Below, one piece after another: positions 9,328 through 17,389 of a stretch of DNA of 64,000 nucleotides (positions are counted from its first letter, which is position 1; each line of letters begins with the position of its first letter). Source of the stretch: Betaproteobacteria bacterium (GTDB lineage Bacteria; Pseudomonadota; Gammaproteobacteria; Burkholderiales; CAIKXV01). Made by a program: the position numbers and the translations under genes. The stretch lies in contig CANGYF010000020.1 in NCBI GenBank assembly GCA_947458265.1, positions 1 to 64,000 on the forward strand, read 5' to 3'. The notes under the pieces were generated by a model. The model did no database searches. It saw nothing but the letters and a program-made list of their open reading frames with translations, and had not been told where the DNA came from.

Positions 9328-9624
9328 GTCATTTAGCCGTGACTTCCAATAGCCTGGCCGGCGGCGAAACGCAGCGACTGCCAAGACCACGATCTCGCCT
9401 TCGAAGGTTGAGTAGACGAGGGAGAACTTGAACTTCCGGTCCAAAATGCGCCGCGTGTTGTACAGGTACTTCGGCCAGCGATCAGGCGACTCAGCTGCCC
9501 GAACTTCGCAAGCGAGGACAGCTCTGTCGAAACGCTCGCTGAGTGCGGGGCTCAATGCTAAGTAGTACTCGATTTCGCGCAGAAACTCGGCGCTTGCATC
9601 CGGGTGATATCGGACCGCTCTCAC
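9322..9624 (-). CDS. RelE/ParE family toxin
   Basis: 100 aa, the usual length for the family. It has the pattern HPDASAEFLREIEYY, DRAVLACEVRAAESPDRWP, then RRILDRKFKFSLVYST and a terminal strand IVVLAVAAFRRRPGYW, the ParE-like fold ending. ParE members poison gyrase and RelE members cleave ribosome-bound mRNA; the sequence alone does not decide. The start overlaps the stop of the antitoxin by four bases (ATGA), so the two are translationally coupled, and its stop codon is part of the attC outer core. Appears intact. Confidence 0.88.
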   Translation of the reverse strand: MRAVRYHPDASAEFLREIEYYLALSPALSERFDRAVLACEVRAAESPDRWPKYLYNTRRILDRKFKFSLVYSTFEGEIVVLAVAAFRRRPGYWKSRLNDG

Positions 9625-9854
9625 CGACGGATCAGGCGTCTGGCTTCGGCATGAACGTCTTCAGAGCTGACCAGAGCGACCGAACCCGATTCCACCTCAG
9701 CTACACGGCGCTGGATTTCGCGGTCCCACGCAGCGTCAACTTCAGAGTCAGGCTCTTGGTCCAGCGACGCCAGCAGTTCTTCCGCGAGGCGCGCCCGGTC
9801 TTGGACGGACAGGGTCTTCGCTCGCGCCGACAATTCATCGACAAGGGTAGTCAT
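9621..9854 (-). CDS. Addiction-module antitoxin (TIGR02574-like)
   Basis: 77 aa from the ATG reading MTTLVDELSARAKTL, preceded by GGAG at 9 bases. The sequence LSVQDRARLAEELLASLDQ, followed by DAAWDREIQRRVAEVESG and SSEDVHAEARRLIRR, is the standard pattern of short helical antitoxins paired with ParE-like toxins. The conserved AW and R(R/V)AE positions are present. It is the first gene of its cassette, after the inner attC core of the preceding site, and is coupled to the toxin by a four-base overlap. Confidence 0.86.
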   Translation of the reverse strand: MTTLVDELSARAKTLSVQDRARLAEELLASLDQEPDSEVDAAWDREIQRRVAEVESGSVALVSSEDVHAEARRLIRR

Positions 9855-9916
9855 GGCAGTCTCCAACCGTTGTGGCACTTTTTTACCGCTCGTGCGAGCG
9901 CTGCGGCATCTATGAC

Positions 9917-10030
9917 GGTTAACGCAGAGTTGAGCGGACGCCGCCAGCGGCGCCCCGCGAGACGGAGAATAAACGAGCGCCGTATCGCGGGGCGCCGCTG
10001 GTGGCGTTCCGTTCGAACGTCGGGTTAGCC
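9917..10030 (-). repeat. Integron attC site (HNH nuclease cassette)
   Basis: Minus strand: GGCTAAC at the HNH gene stop, GTTAACC at the far end, 114 bases in all. A long stem lies between them (CAGCGGCGCCCCGCGA pairs with TCGCGGGGCGCCGCTG), with about 25 unpaired bases in the loop. Outer arms are GAACGGAACGCC and GGCGTCCGCTC. Confidence 0.85.
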
Positions 10031-10471
10031 GTCATTGGCTGCCTCCCGCAGTACTGCCTCTGGGGCTTGACGTTCCGTGGTCTCAGCGCTGCCGTCACTC
10101 GCGAAATAGCCGAGGGAATGCGGCGCCGGTGCGGCAACCTTGTTCAACAAACCTGCCGCAACTGCAGCGATCGTGTCCGGGCCTATGCCTCGCGTTTGGC
10201 AGTACTTGGACTTAAGCCAATCGCCGAGATTCTTCGTTCCCTTGCTCGAATTGCACCCGATACAGCAAAGAGCGATGTTCTCGAGAGTGACGATCGACTC
10301 ATCGTTGATGATGTGCTCCCAGGACGCCAAGCCCGCCCGGGGACCCGACATTTCAGCGGCGAAGTCTCGGCTGCAATAGATGCAGCGCAGATCACGCGCG
10401 AGAACCGCCAGCGCCAGATCGCGTGGAACCTTCCAGCGTGCAGCCGCGCGGACCAGCAGCGTGTGGTTCAT
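10025..10471 (-). CDS. HNH endonuclease (integron cassette gene)
   Basis: 148 aa. A zinc-ribbon HNH core is visible: CIYC at about residue 31, WEHIIND as the first catalytic box, TLENIALCCIGCNSSKG with the second Cys pair and the Asn/Lys box. It resembles stand-alone HNH nucleases found in cassettes and phage-related DNA; its substrate is unknown and it could be a restriction-like or defence nuclease. It starts five bases after the inner core of the preceding attC site, so there is little room for its own promoter; expression probably depends on read-through. No partner methylase or immunity gene is present. Confidence 0.85.
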   Translation of the reverse strand: MNHTLLVRAAARWKVPRDLALAVLARDLRCIYCSRDFAAEMSGPRAGLASWEHIINDESIVTLENIALCCIGCNSSKGTKNLGDWLKSKYCQTRGIGPDTIAAVAAGLLNKVAAPAPHSLGYFASDGSAETTERQAPEAVLREAANDG

Positions 10472-10474
10472 GAC

Positions 10475-10603
10475 GGATAACGTTCGAGGTAACCTGCCCG
10501 CGAAGGCAGGACTTGTAAGCCCAGACTGAGACGATAGTACGACTGGCTCAAGCCGGGCTTACAAGGCCTGCCGTAGCGGGTCAGGTTGACCGAGGGGTTA
10601 GGC
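10475..10603 (-). repeat. Integron attC site (first cassette)
   Basis: Minus strand GCCTAAC (perfect RYYYAAC) to GTTATCC, 129 bases. Long complementary arms are obvious: GGCAGGCCTTGTAAGCCCGG against CTGGGCTTACAAGTCCTGCC, plus GTCAACCTGACCCGC against GCGGGCAGGTTACC. The unpaired centre is about 25 bases. Confidence 0.87.
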
Positions 10604-10644
10604 CGCACTTGGCACAGTTGCATGCCTTGCTCTTTTGGCAGCAA

Positions 10645-11073
10645 CTAGACCGAGGCAGCGCAGCGCGCACTTTGACCCTGTAGGCGATTTACTGCGCGGA
10701 TGAGAGCCTGATAGTCGTCGGAGTACGTTTTCGGTGGCGAGAACGAGGGGATGTATACGTTGTAGCTCTTCTCTCCGACTTCCAGTGTGAGCCAAGCGTT
10801 CACCGTCAAGTCTTCTCCCCGCGGGTTATCGATAGTCCATTTCTCTCTTGGAAACTCGAAGAAGTACATGACTTGGCCCTTGTCAGTTACCCATTCAGTC
10901 TTTGTCCTAGCTCCGACCGCCCGCGCAATTGGTTCAAGCTCCTTCCTAAGTCTGCGAAGGTACAAGTGAACTCGCAGGTAGCGCACACCTGGAAAAGCCG
11001 TGAAGAAGAGTACCCCCGAGAGCAGGGCTAGCCCCACAGCCGTACTAGCCACGAGTTCAACGGCGCTATTCAT
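10645..11073 (-). CDS. Hypothetical membrane-anchored protein (first integron cassette)
   Basis: 142 aa using the ATG at MNSAVELV. The longer track start (11154) would lie outside the cassette boundary at 11115-11121, so it is rejected. One N-terminal membrane segment (about residues 9-28, GLALLSGVLFFTAF) is followed by a basic stretch (RVHLYLRRLRKEL) and a soluble domain with WVTDKGQVMYFFEFPREKW and VNAWLTLEVGEKSYNVYIP. I do not recognise the family. The DNA is visibly more AT-rich than the flanking chromosome, as expected for an acquired cassette. Being next to attI, it is the most recently inserted cassette and the one most likely to be transcribed. Confidence 0.7.
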   Translation of the reverse strand: MNSAVELVASTAVGLALLSGVLFFTAFPGVRYLRVHLYLRRLRKELEPIARAVGARTKTEWVTDKGQVMYFFEFPREKWTIDNPRGEDLTVNAWLTLEVGEKSYNVYIPSFSPPKTYSDDYQALIRAVNRLQGQSARCAASV

Positions 11074-11114
11074 GGGATTGGAGGTGCGCGTGCGCAGGGA
11101 GGCGTTTCTGTGCG

Positions 11115-11255
11115 GCCTAACGTGATTTAGGGAGACGAAGATGTCGGTTACCACCGCCGACTGTCGCCCTAATTCGGCGTCCGACCGGGTGTTTTTCTCG
11201 CTTCACGCCCACAGCTTACGTGAACTAGGCTGGTTGTTTCCATGGATAACCCGCC
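11115..11255 (-). other. attI-like region between integrase and first cassette
   Basis: Lies between the integrase start and the first cassette. On the minus strand it ends with GTTAGGC (11115-11121), a perfect GTTRRRY crossover core preceding the first cassette gene. No second attC-type arm is present, as expected for attI. Promoters for the integrase and the array should lie here but I cannot identify them confidently. Confidence 0.6.
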
Positions 11256-12048
11256 ATGAAAGCCGGCAAGCTGCCGCTCCCGCCGTTGCAGTCCGCCAAG
11301 TTGCTGGATCAGGTACGAGAGCGGGTGCGTTATCTGCATTACAGCCCGCGTACCGAGCAGGCCTACGTCTACTGGGCGCGGGTCTTCATCCGTTTCCACG
11401 ACCGTCGCCATCCCGCCACCATGGGCGGTCCGGAAGTCGAGCTGTTCCTGTCCTGGCTGACGAACAAGCGCAAGGTATCGGCCTCGACACACAAGCAGGC
11501 GCTTTCGGCGCTGCTGTTCCTGTACGGCAAGGTGCTCGGCGTGGACCTGCCCTGGATGTCCCGCGTCGATCGGCCACGCGGGCCGAAGCGATTGCCCGTG
11601 GTGCTGTCGCCCGACGAACTGACTCAGATCTTCGCCACGATGGAGGGCGAGCACCGCCTGTTCGCGCAACTGCTCTACGGAACCGGCCTGCGTATCAGCG
11701 AAGGCCTGCGGCTTCGGGTGAAGGACGTCGACTTCGAGCGCCGCGCGATCGTGGTGCGCGAGGGCAAGGGCGGGAAGGACCGGGTGGTGATGCTGCCGCT
11801 GAGCCTGGTGCCGGCGCTGCGGGCCCAGCTCGCACGCGCCGCGGCGCTGTGGCGTGCGGACAACGCGTCCGGGCGCGGCGGCGTCGAGATGCCGGAACGG
11901 CTACGACATCCGCACAGTGCAGGAGCTCCTCGGCCATGAGGACGTGTCGACCACGATGATCTACACGCATGTGCTCAACGTCGGCGGCGGCGGGGTGCGC
12001 AGCCCGGTGGATGTCTTGCCGGCGCCGTCGACTGCGCATCCAGAGTGA
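11256..12048 (+). pseudogene. intI: Integron integrase IntI with internal deletion and frameshift
   Basis: The first frame (11256 to about 11893) is a clear integron integrase: [44 protein letters not shown] with the first catalytic Arg, and [15 protein letters not shown] with the catalytic Lys. After GGVEMP the reading frame changes by one and resumes as [28 protein letters not shown], which supplies the box III His and the nucleophile Tyr. About 70 residues are missing between the two parts, including the HxLRHSFAT box II and the IntI-specific helix region. Recombinase activity must be lost. It points away from the cassettes, the classical integron layout. Confidence 0.88.
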
Positions 12049-12060
12049 GCCCAGTCCTCT

Positions 12061-13056
12061 TCAGTCCGGCTTGATCCCGCTCGCCTGCACCACCTTCGTC
12101 CAGCGCGCGAAATCCTCGCGGATGAACGTGCCGAACGCCTCGGGCGTGCCGCCCTGCGCTTCGACGCCCATCTGCGCGAAGCGCTCCCTCACCTGCGCCG
12201 TGCCCAGGGCCTTGACCGCCGCGGCATGCAGCCGCTGCACGATGGGTGCCGGCAGCGCGGCCGGACCGAGCAGGCCGGTCGCGTTGGCGATATCGAAGTC
12301 CTTCAGGCCGGCCTCGGCGAAGCCGGGCACGTCCGGCAGCGAGGCCATCCGGTTGCGCCCGGAGACAACCAGCCCGCGCATCTTGCCGCTGCGGACGTTA
12401 CCGCTGGCCGTCGATCCCTGGTCAAACAGCATGTCGATCTGGCTACCCATCACATCGGTGGCAGCCAGCGCCGCGCCCTTGTACGGGATGTGCAGGAACT
12501 TCACGCCAGTGAGCATCTGGAACAGCTCGCCCACCAGCTGGTTCGACGAGCCGGTGCCGCCGGAGCCCATGGTCAGCGTGCCCGGCTTCTCGCGCGCGAG
12601 CTTCAGCAGTTCGGCAACGTTCTGCGCCGGCAGGCCGCTGCGCACCACCAGCACGAACGGTGAGGTCTGCAGGTTGATGATCGGGGTGAAGTCGCGCACC
12701 GGGTTGTATGGCGCGTTCGGGTACAGCGCTGGCACGACGCTGAACGTGCTGTTGGATCCGGTGAGCAGAACGTAGCCGTCCGGCGCAGCCTTGGCCACCA
12801 CCTCGGCACCGACCATGCCGCCGGCGCCGGTGCGGTTCTCGACCACGATCGGCTGGCCGAGCGTGTCCGCCATCGCGGGGGCGACCAGCCGTGCGGTCAG
12901 GTCGACGTTGCCGCCGGCGGCGAACGGCACGATCAGGCGAATCGGCTTGGACGGCCAGGCGGGTGCGGGCTGTGCCGATGCGGCCGGGATCGACGCCGTG
13001 GACGCGATGGCGGTTGCGACAAGCGCCAGCGCGAGCGCGGGCATGGGCTGCTTCAT
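12061..13056 (-). CDS. Bug/TctC family periplasmic substrate-binding protein
   Basis: 331 aa from ATG 13056 (MKQPMPALALALVAT), which has GGGGGAG eight bases upstream; the track's 56-residue extension overlaps the intergenic region and is rejected. Signal peptide to about residue 29 (AASAQ), then WPSKPIRLIVPFAAGGNVDLT, VVENRTGAGGMVGAEVVAKAAPDGYV and HIPYKGAA. The ligand is not predictable. It follows the alpha/beta hydrolase gene by 76 bases on the same strand, so it may deliver a substrate or its precursor to that enzyme. The convergent integron relic ends 12 bases from its stop codon. Confidence 0.92.
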   Translation of the reverse strand: MKQPMPALALALVATAIASTASIPAASAQPAPAWPSKPIRLIVPFAAGGNVDLTARLVAPAMADTLGQPIVVENRTGAGGMVGAEVVAKAAPDGYVLLTGSNSTFSVVPALYPNAPYNPVRDFTPIINLQTSPFVLVVRSGLPAQNVAELLKLAREKPGTLTMGSGGTGSSNQLVGELFQMLTGVKFLHIPYKGAALAATDVMGSQIDMLFDQGSTASGNVRSGKMRGLVVSGRNRMASLPDVPGFAEAGLKDFDIANATGLLGPAALPAPIVQRLHAAAVKALGTAQVRERFAQMGVEAQGGTPEAFGTFIREDFARWTKVVQASGIKPD

Positions 13057-13132
13057 GGTGACTCCCCCGTTGGACAGCGCGCTGCCGCGCGCTCGATGTA
13101 CTGCGAGATCTGCTTCGTGGTGCAGGGCCTGG

Positions 13133-14305
13133 TTACGGCAGGTCTGCGAGCGGGTCCAGGAGCGTGTCTGCGATCCAGTCCGCGATGTAGTCGACGCCGA
13201 GCTGCCGGTTGTCGAGCTGCACATGATAGGTACCGCCCTCTTCCTCGGTGAATATCTTCAGGTGCTTGCGTTTCGACCCGATGGCGTCGAAAACCTTGTG
13301 TGCAGACGTGACCGGCACGACCTTGTCCTTCTCTCCGTGCACGATCAGGAAGGGCATCGTGATGTCCTTGGCCACCTCGGCGAGGGTAAAGCCGCGCGCC
13401 TTCTCGATCGCGGCATCCAGTGTATCGGTGCCCATCACCCAGCGGAAGTGGAACGCCGACTGCGGCGTGGACTTCGGGTCGGCGTCCTGCCGGCGCTTGA
13501 TCTCGAGCTGCCAGGCATGCAGGTCCCAGTGCAGCGCGGCGAAGGCGACGCCTGCGGCATAGCGCTGGTCGAACGCGGCGACGCGCCCGGCGTAGTAGCC
13601 GCCGAAGCTGTACCCCATCACCACCACCTTCGAGCCGTCGACCTCGGGCCGGGCGGCGACCCAGTCAAAGGCAGCACGGCCAGGCACTTCGTAGTCGAAG
13701 CGCGCGGAGAGGTCGCGCAGCCGCAGCGACTCGCCCTGCCCCGGCCCGTCGATCGCGAGCGTGTGGAAGCCACGGGCCGCGAATTCGAGCCCGTTGAACA
13801 GCACGCTCATCTCCTTGCAGTTGTCCATGCCGTCGAACACGACCACGGTCGGTGCCGGCCCGGTCACGCCCGGCGCCTTCAGGAACCAGGCGGGCAGCGA
13901 GCCGCCCTCGTACGGAACCTCGACCCGCTCGATGTTCGGGTAGCGCCGCACCAGCCCCTTGCCCTGGCAGTCGAGCGACTTGCGGCCGAGTTCGCGCTTC
14001 TGTTCGCCCGGCTCGACGAAACGTTCGGCCGTGAAGTAGTACATGCCAGCGCGCAGGTAGAAGTTGCCGGCGGTCATCCGGTGACCTGCAGCCTCGGCGG
14101 CATCGGCGCGCGCTTCCAGACGCACCGCCATGCGTTCCCACTCTTCACGGAAGGCGTCGGGCTCGGTCTGACGCTCGCGCAGCCGGTCGCAGACCTCGTC
14201 GATCTCGCCCATCGCCACGCATCCGTAGGGCGCCATTCCCTTGCAGATCAGCGTTGCGTTCGACCAGGTCATGTTGCCCGGGAATTCCTCGATCCAGCGG
14301 CCCAT
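13133..14305 (-). CDS. Alpha/beta hydrolase, similar to 2,6-dihydroxypseudooxynicotine hydrolase / FrsA-like group
   Basis: 390 aa. A helical N-terminal cap (residues 1-125) is followed by the hydrolase core: FDGMDNCKEM, the turn GQGES, the nucleophile elbow GYSFGG (Ser about 242), the acidic HGEKDKVVP and the histidine in GGTYHVQLDNR. The long helical N-terminus and the DGMD oxyanion loop match carbon-carbon hydrolases of the dihydroxypseudooxynicotine type and related FrsA-like enzymes. No signal peptide, so cytoplasmic. Substrate unknown. It heads a likely two-gene unit with the Bug protein downstream. Confidence 0.82.
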   Translation of the reverse strand: MGRWIEEFPGNMTWSNATLICKGMAPYGCVAMGEIDEVCDRLRERQTEPDAFREEWERMAVRLEARADAAEAAGHRMTAGNFYLRAGMYYFTAERFVEPGEQKRELGRKSLDCQGKGLVRRYPNIERVEVPYEGGSLPAWFLKAPGVTGPAPTVVVFDGMDNCKEMSVLFNGLEFAARGFHTLAIDGPGQGESLRLRDLSARFDYEVPGRAAFDWVAARPEVDGSKVVVMGYSFGGYYAGRVAAFDQRYAAGVAFAALHWDLHAWQLEIKRRQDADPKSTPQSAFHFRWVMGTDTLDAAIEKARGFTLAEVAKDITMPFLIVHGEKDKVVPVTSAHKVFDAIGSKRKHLKIFTEEEGGTYHVQLDNRQLGVDYIADWIADTLLDPLADLP

Positions 14306-14543
14306 CGCGCGCCCCTTCTCAGTACTGCGGCCGCGGCCGCCTTGCCCCGAGCATAGCTGGTCCGGGCGTCTTCATTCGGCAGTGGCACCGGAGGTCGGAC
14401 TGGTCGGCACCACTGCCTGCGCTGGCCACATACCGTAGTGGCTTCAGCCGGTTGATCAGGATCAAACGACAAGCCGTGCGGGCGCTTACACTGGTTGCGT
14501 CGCCGCAGCACGACAGAACGCAGCACGACAGAAAAGGAATCCG

Positions 14544-15797
14544 ATGGATGACTGGCAGGCGATGCCATGGCTGGGCATCGCCGTCGCAGGCGGAGCGGGG
14601 CTGTTGATCGGGCTGGAGCGTGAACGGCGCAAGCAACAGCCTGGGCATGTCGCGTTCGCCGGAGTACGCACCTTCACGATGGCGGCACTGGCCGGCGCGA
14701 TCGCGCAGGCTCTAGCGCAGCCATGGATGGTCGTGGCGGGTGCGCTGCTGCTCGGCGCGCTGATCACGGTCTCTTACATACGTTCGTCCAGGATAGACAC
14801 CGGCGCGACGACGGAGCTCGCGCTGTTCGTCACCTACCTGATCGGTATCGCCGCCATCACGCAGCCGATGCTGGCCGCGGGCGTATCGGTCGCGGTGACC
14901 GCACTGCTCGCCTCGCGCACGCGCCTGCAGAGGTTCGCCAACGAGGTGCTCAGCCCCGATGAACTGCGCGACGGCCTGATCCTGGCGGCCTCCGCGCTGA
15001 TCGTCCTTCCGCTCGTACCCTCGGTGCCACTGGAGTGGCTGGGTGGGCTGAACCTGCGGCAGGTCTGGGGCGTCGTGGTGCTGCTGCTCGCCGTGCAGGC
15101 AGCAGGCCATGTGGCGCTGCGCATGCTCGGCCCACGGCACGGCCTGGCAGTGTCCGGGTTCGCCTCAGGCTTCATCAGCAGCACCGGCACCATCGCAGCC
15201 TACGGACTGAGGGCAAGGCAGGCACCGGAGCAACTGGACGCCTGCGCCGCTGGTGCACTGCTGTCGTGCCTGCCCACGTTCATCCAGCTCGGGATCCTGA
15301 TCATCGCGCTTCATCCACCAGCGCTGGGGCCGAGCATGCCCATGCTCGCCGCCGGATTGCTGGCGGTGATCGCATCCAGCCTGCCTGGCCTGGTTCGCGG
15401 CGCGCCGGCGACTGCGGAGCCAGTGCCCCGCCGCCGGGCGTTCAGTCTGACGGCAACCGTCGGCTTCGCGCTCCTGCTGATCGGGGTGGCCACCGCTACG
15501 CGCTGGCTGGACGCCGCGATGGGCGCCGAGGCTTCGCTCGCCGCGATCGCCATCGCCGGATTCGCCGACGTGCATGCAGCCTCGGCATCGGCACTGTCGC
15601 TCGCCGCATCGGGCGAAGGATCGGCCAGCCAGTTGCAGCTGATGCTGCTGCTGGCGATCTCGACCAATACCGCAAGCAAGCTGGTAGCAAGCCTCGCCGG
15701 CGGCCCGCGCTATGCGCTGCGCGTGATACCCGGCCTGCTGCTGGCGGCGGGTGCGGCATGGGCCATGTCGATCGCCACCGGCCACCTCTGGCGATAG
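14544..15797 (+). CDS. MgtC/SapB and DUF4010 domain membrane protein
   Basis: 417 aa, almost entirely hydrophobic with about 11-12 membrane segments. The N-terminal third carries the MgtC signature GLLIGLERERRKQ and FAGVRTFTMAALAGA; the C-terminal half is the DUF4010 domain (GFASGFISSTGTIAAYG, ASASALSLAASG). MgtC-like proteins are linked to growth at low magnesium and to membrane potential, but the function of the MgtC-DUF4010 fusion is not established. Start chosen after AAGGAA. Two direct copies of GCAGCACGACAGAA sit just upstream (about 14506-14535), possibly regulatory. The 238-base gap to the divergent hydrolase gene holds no other gene. Confidence 0.85.
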   Translation: MDDWQAMPWLGIAVAGGAGLLIGLERERRKQQPGHVAFAGVRTFTMAALAGAIAQALAQPWMVVAGALLLGALITVSYIRSSRIDTGATTELALFVTYLIGIAAITQPMLAAGVSVAVTALLASRTRLQRFANEVLSPDELRDGLILAASALIVLPLVPSVPLEWLGGLNLRQVWGVVVLLLAVQAAGHVALRMLGPRHGLAVSGFASGFISSTGTIAAYGLRARQAPEQLDACAAGALLSCLPTFIQLGILIIALHPPALGPSMPMLAAGLLAVIASSLPGLVRGAPATAEPVPRRRAFSLTATVGFALLLIGVATATRWLDAAMGAEASLAAIAIAGFADVHAASASALSLAASGEGSASQLQLMLLLAISTNTASKLVASLAGGPRYALRVIPGLLLAAGAAWAMSIATGHLWR

Positions 15798-15867
15798 AGC
15801 CCTGCCTGCGCGTCAGCGCTGGCAGCGGAAGTCCAGTCCCGGCGCATCGTGCGCCGGCACCAGAGCC

Positions 15868-17319
15868 TCAATCCTTGCGTCCGATGTCCAGCGCGGGTGC
15901 ACCATGGTGCTCGCGCGACTGCGTCATCAGCGAGCCGACGACCATGCCCGCGATCGCGAAGCCCAGCCCGATGATCTGCGGCGGCCAGATGCCCTCGGGC
16001 GCGACCACCTCCATCGTGATCCACGACAGCAGCCCGAGCACGATCGACAGCACCGCGCCGGCATTGGTCGCGCGCCTCCAGTAGAGGCCGAAAACCAGCG
16101 GTGTGAATGCGGCCACCAGCGTCACCTTGTAGGCGTTCTGCACCATCTCGTACATCGTGCTGCGCGAGTTCAGTGCGAACAGCAGCGCACCCATCGCGAA
16201 GATGATCAGCACCAGGCGCACGGTCAGCAGCAGCTGGCGGTCGCCCATGTGCTTCACGAAGGGCCGGATCACGTTCTCGGTGAAGATCGACGCCGGCGCG
16301 AGCAGCGCACCCGAGGCCGTGGACAGGATCGCCGACAGCAGCGCACCGAAGAACATCGCCTGCGCCCAGAGCGGCGTCTGCGCGAGCACCGCGTCGGGCA
16401 GGATGCGCTGGATCTCGCGCGGATCCTCGGAGGCGAACAACTGCACCATCGAGGGGTCGATAGTCATCGCGGCATAAGCGATGAACATCGGCACGAATGC
16501 GAAGCAGAAGTACGCACCGGCGCCGATCAGTGAGGCGCGTACGGCGGTGTCCTCGTCCTTCGCCGAGGTGACCCGCTGGAACACGTCCTGCTGCGGGATC
16601 GAGCCGAGTGCGAGGGTGAGGAAGGCCGCGATGAACGGCAGCCATTCGGTCCAGTCGCCCTGCGGGAAGAACGCGAACTTGTCGGCATCGATCGCCGCCT
16701 GCACGACGGTACCGGCACCGCCCGCCATGTCGGCCATCAGCCAGGCCACTGCAAGCAGTCCGACGAGGATCACCACGGTCTGGAACAGATCGGTCATCGC
16801 CACCGACCACATGCCACCCCAGATCGTGTAGCCAGCGACCACCGCGGTGCCGATGATGATGCCGGTCGACAGCGAGATCGCACCATCGGAGAGCACCATC
16901 AGCACCAGGCCGAGCGCGGTCAGCTGTGCCGATGTCCAGCCGAGGTAGGACAGGCCGATCGCCAGGCTGGTCACCACCTCGACCGGCTTGTTGTAGCGCT
17001 TGCGGTAGAAGTCGCCGATGGTCAGCAGGTTCATCCGGTAGAAAGCGCGTGCGAAGAAGAACGCGACCACCAGCAGGCAGGCCGAGGCGCCGAATGGGTC
17101 GGCGGGAATGCCGTTCAGGCCGTCGCGCGCGAAGGTGGCCGACACCGAGAGCACGGTTTCTGCGCCGAACCAGGTCGCGAACACGGTGGCGACACTGATG
17201 TAGAGCGGCAGGCTGCGCCCGGCGACCATGAAGTCCTTCGAGTCGTGCACGCGCCGAGAGGCGTACAGCCCGATGGCGATGGTGATCAGCAGGTAGACGA
17301 TGACGATCGTGACAAGCAT
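15868..17319 (-). CDS. Sodium:solute symporter (SSS family)
   Basis: 483 aa from ATG 17319 (MLVTIVIVYLLITIAIGLYASRR); the track's 41 extra residues overlap ubiB and lack family similarity. About 13 membrane segments. SSS hallmarks are VAGRSLPLYISVATVFATWFGAETV in the first helices and the ALGSIPQQDVFQRVTSAKDE loop. The protein imports an organic solute with sodium; specificity (carboxylate, amino acid or other) is not evident. Its start lies 71 bases downstream of the ubiB stop on the same strand. No partner small subunit of the DUF485 type is seen. Confidence 0.88.
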   Translation of the reverse strand: MLVTIVIVYLLITIAIGLYASRRVHDSKDFMVAGRSLPLYISVATVFATWFGAETVLSVSATFARDGLNGIPADPFGASACLLVVAFFFARAFYRMNLLTIGDFYRKRYNKPVEVVTSLAIGLSYLGWTSAQLTALGLVLMVLSDGAISLSTGIIIGTAVVAGYTIWGGMWSVAMTDLFQTVVILVGLLAVAWLMADMAGGAGTVVQAAIDADKFAFFPQGDWTEWLPFIAAFLTLALGSIPQQDVFQRVTSAKDEDTAVRASLIGAGAYFCFAFVPMFIAYAAMTIDPSMVQLFASEDPREIQRILPDAVLAQTPLWAQAMFFGALLSAILSTASGALLAPASIFTENVIRPFVKHMGDRQLLLTVRLVLIIFAMGALLFALNSRSTMYEMVQNAYKVTLVAAFTPLVFGLYWRRATNAGAVLSIVLGLLSWITMEVVAPEGIWPPQIIGLGFAIAGMVVGSLMTQSREHHGAPALDIGRKD

Positions 17320-17389
17320 GTGGTTCCCGTCCCGTTGAGTAGCGCAGCGACCAGCGCAGGCAACCGGCGTGCCAGTAGCAGCCTCGCGC

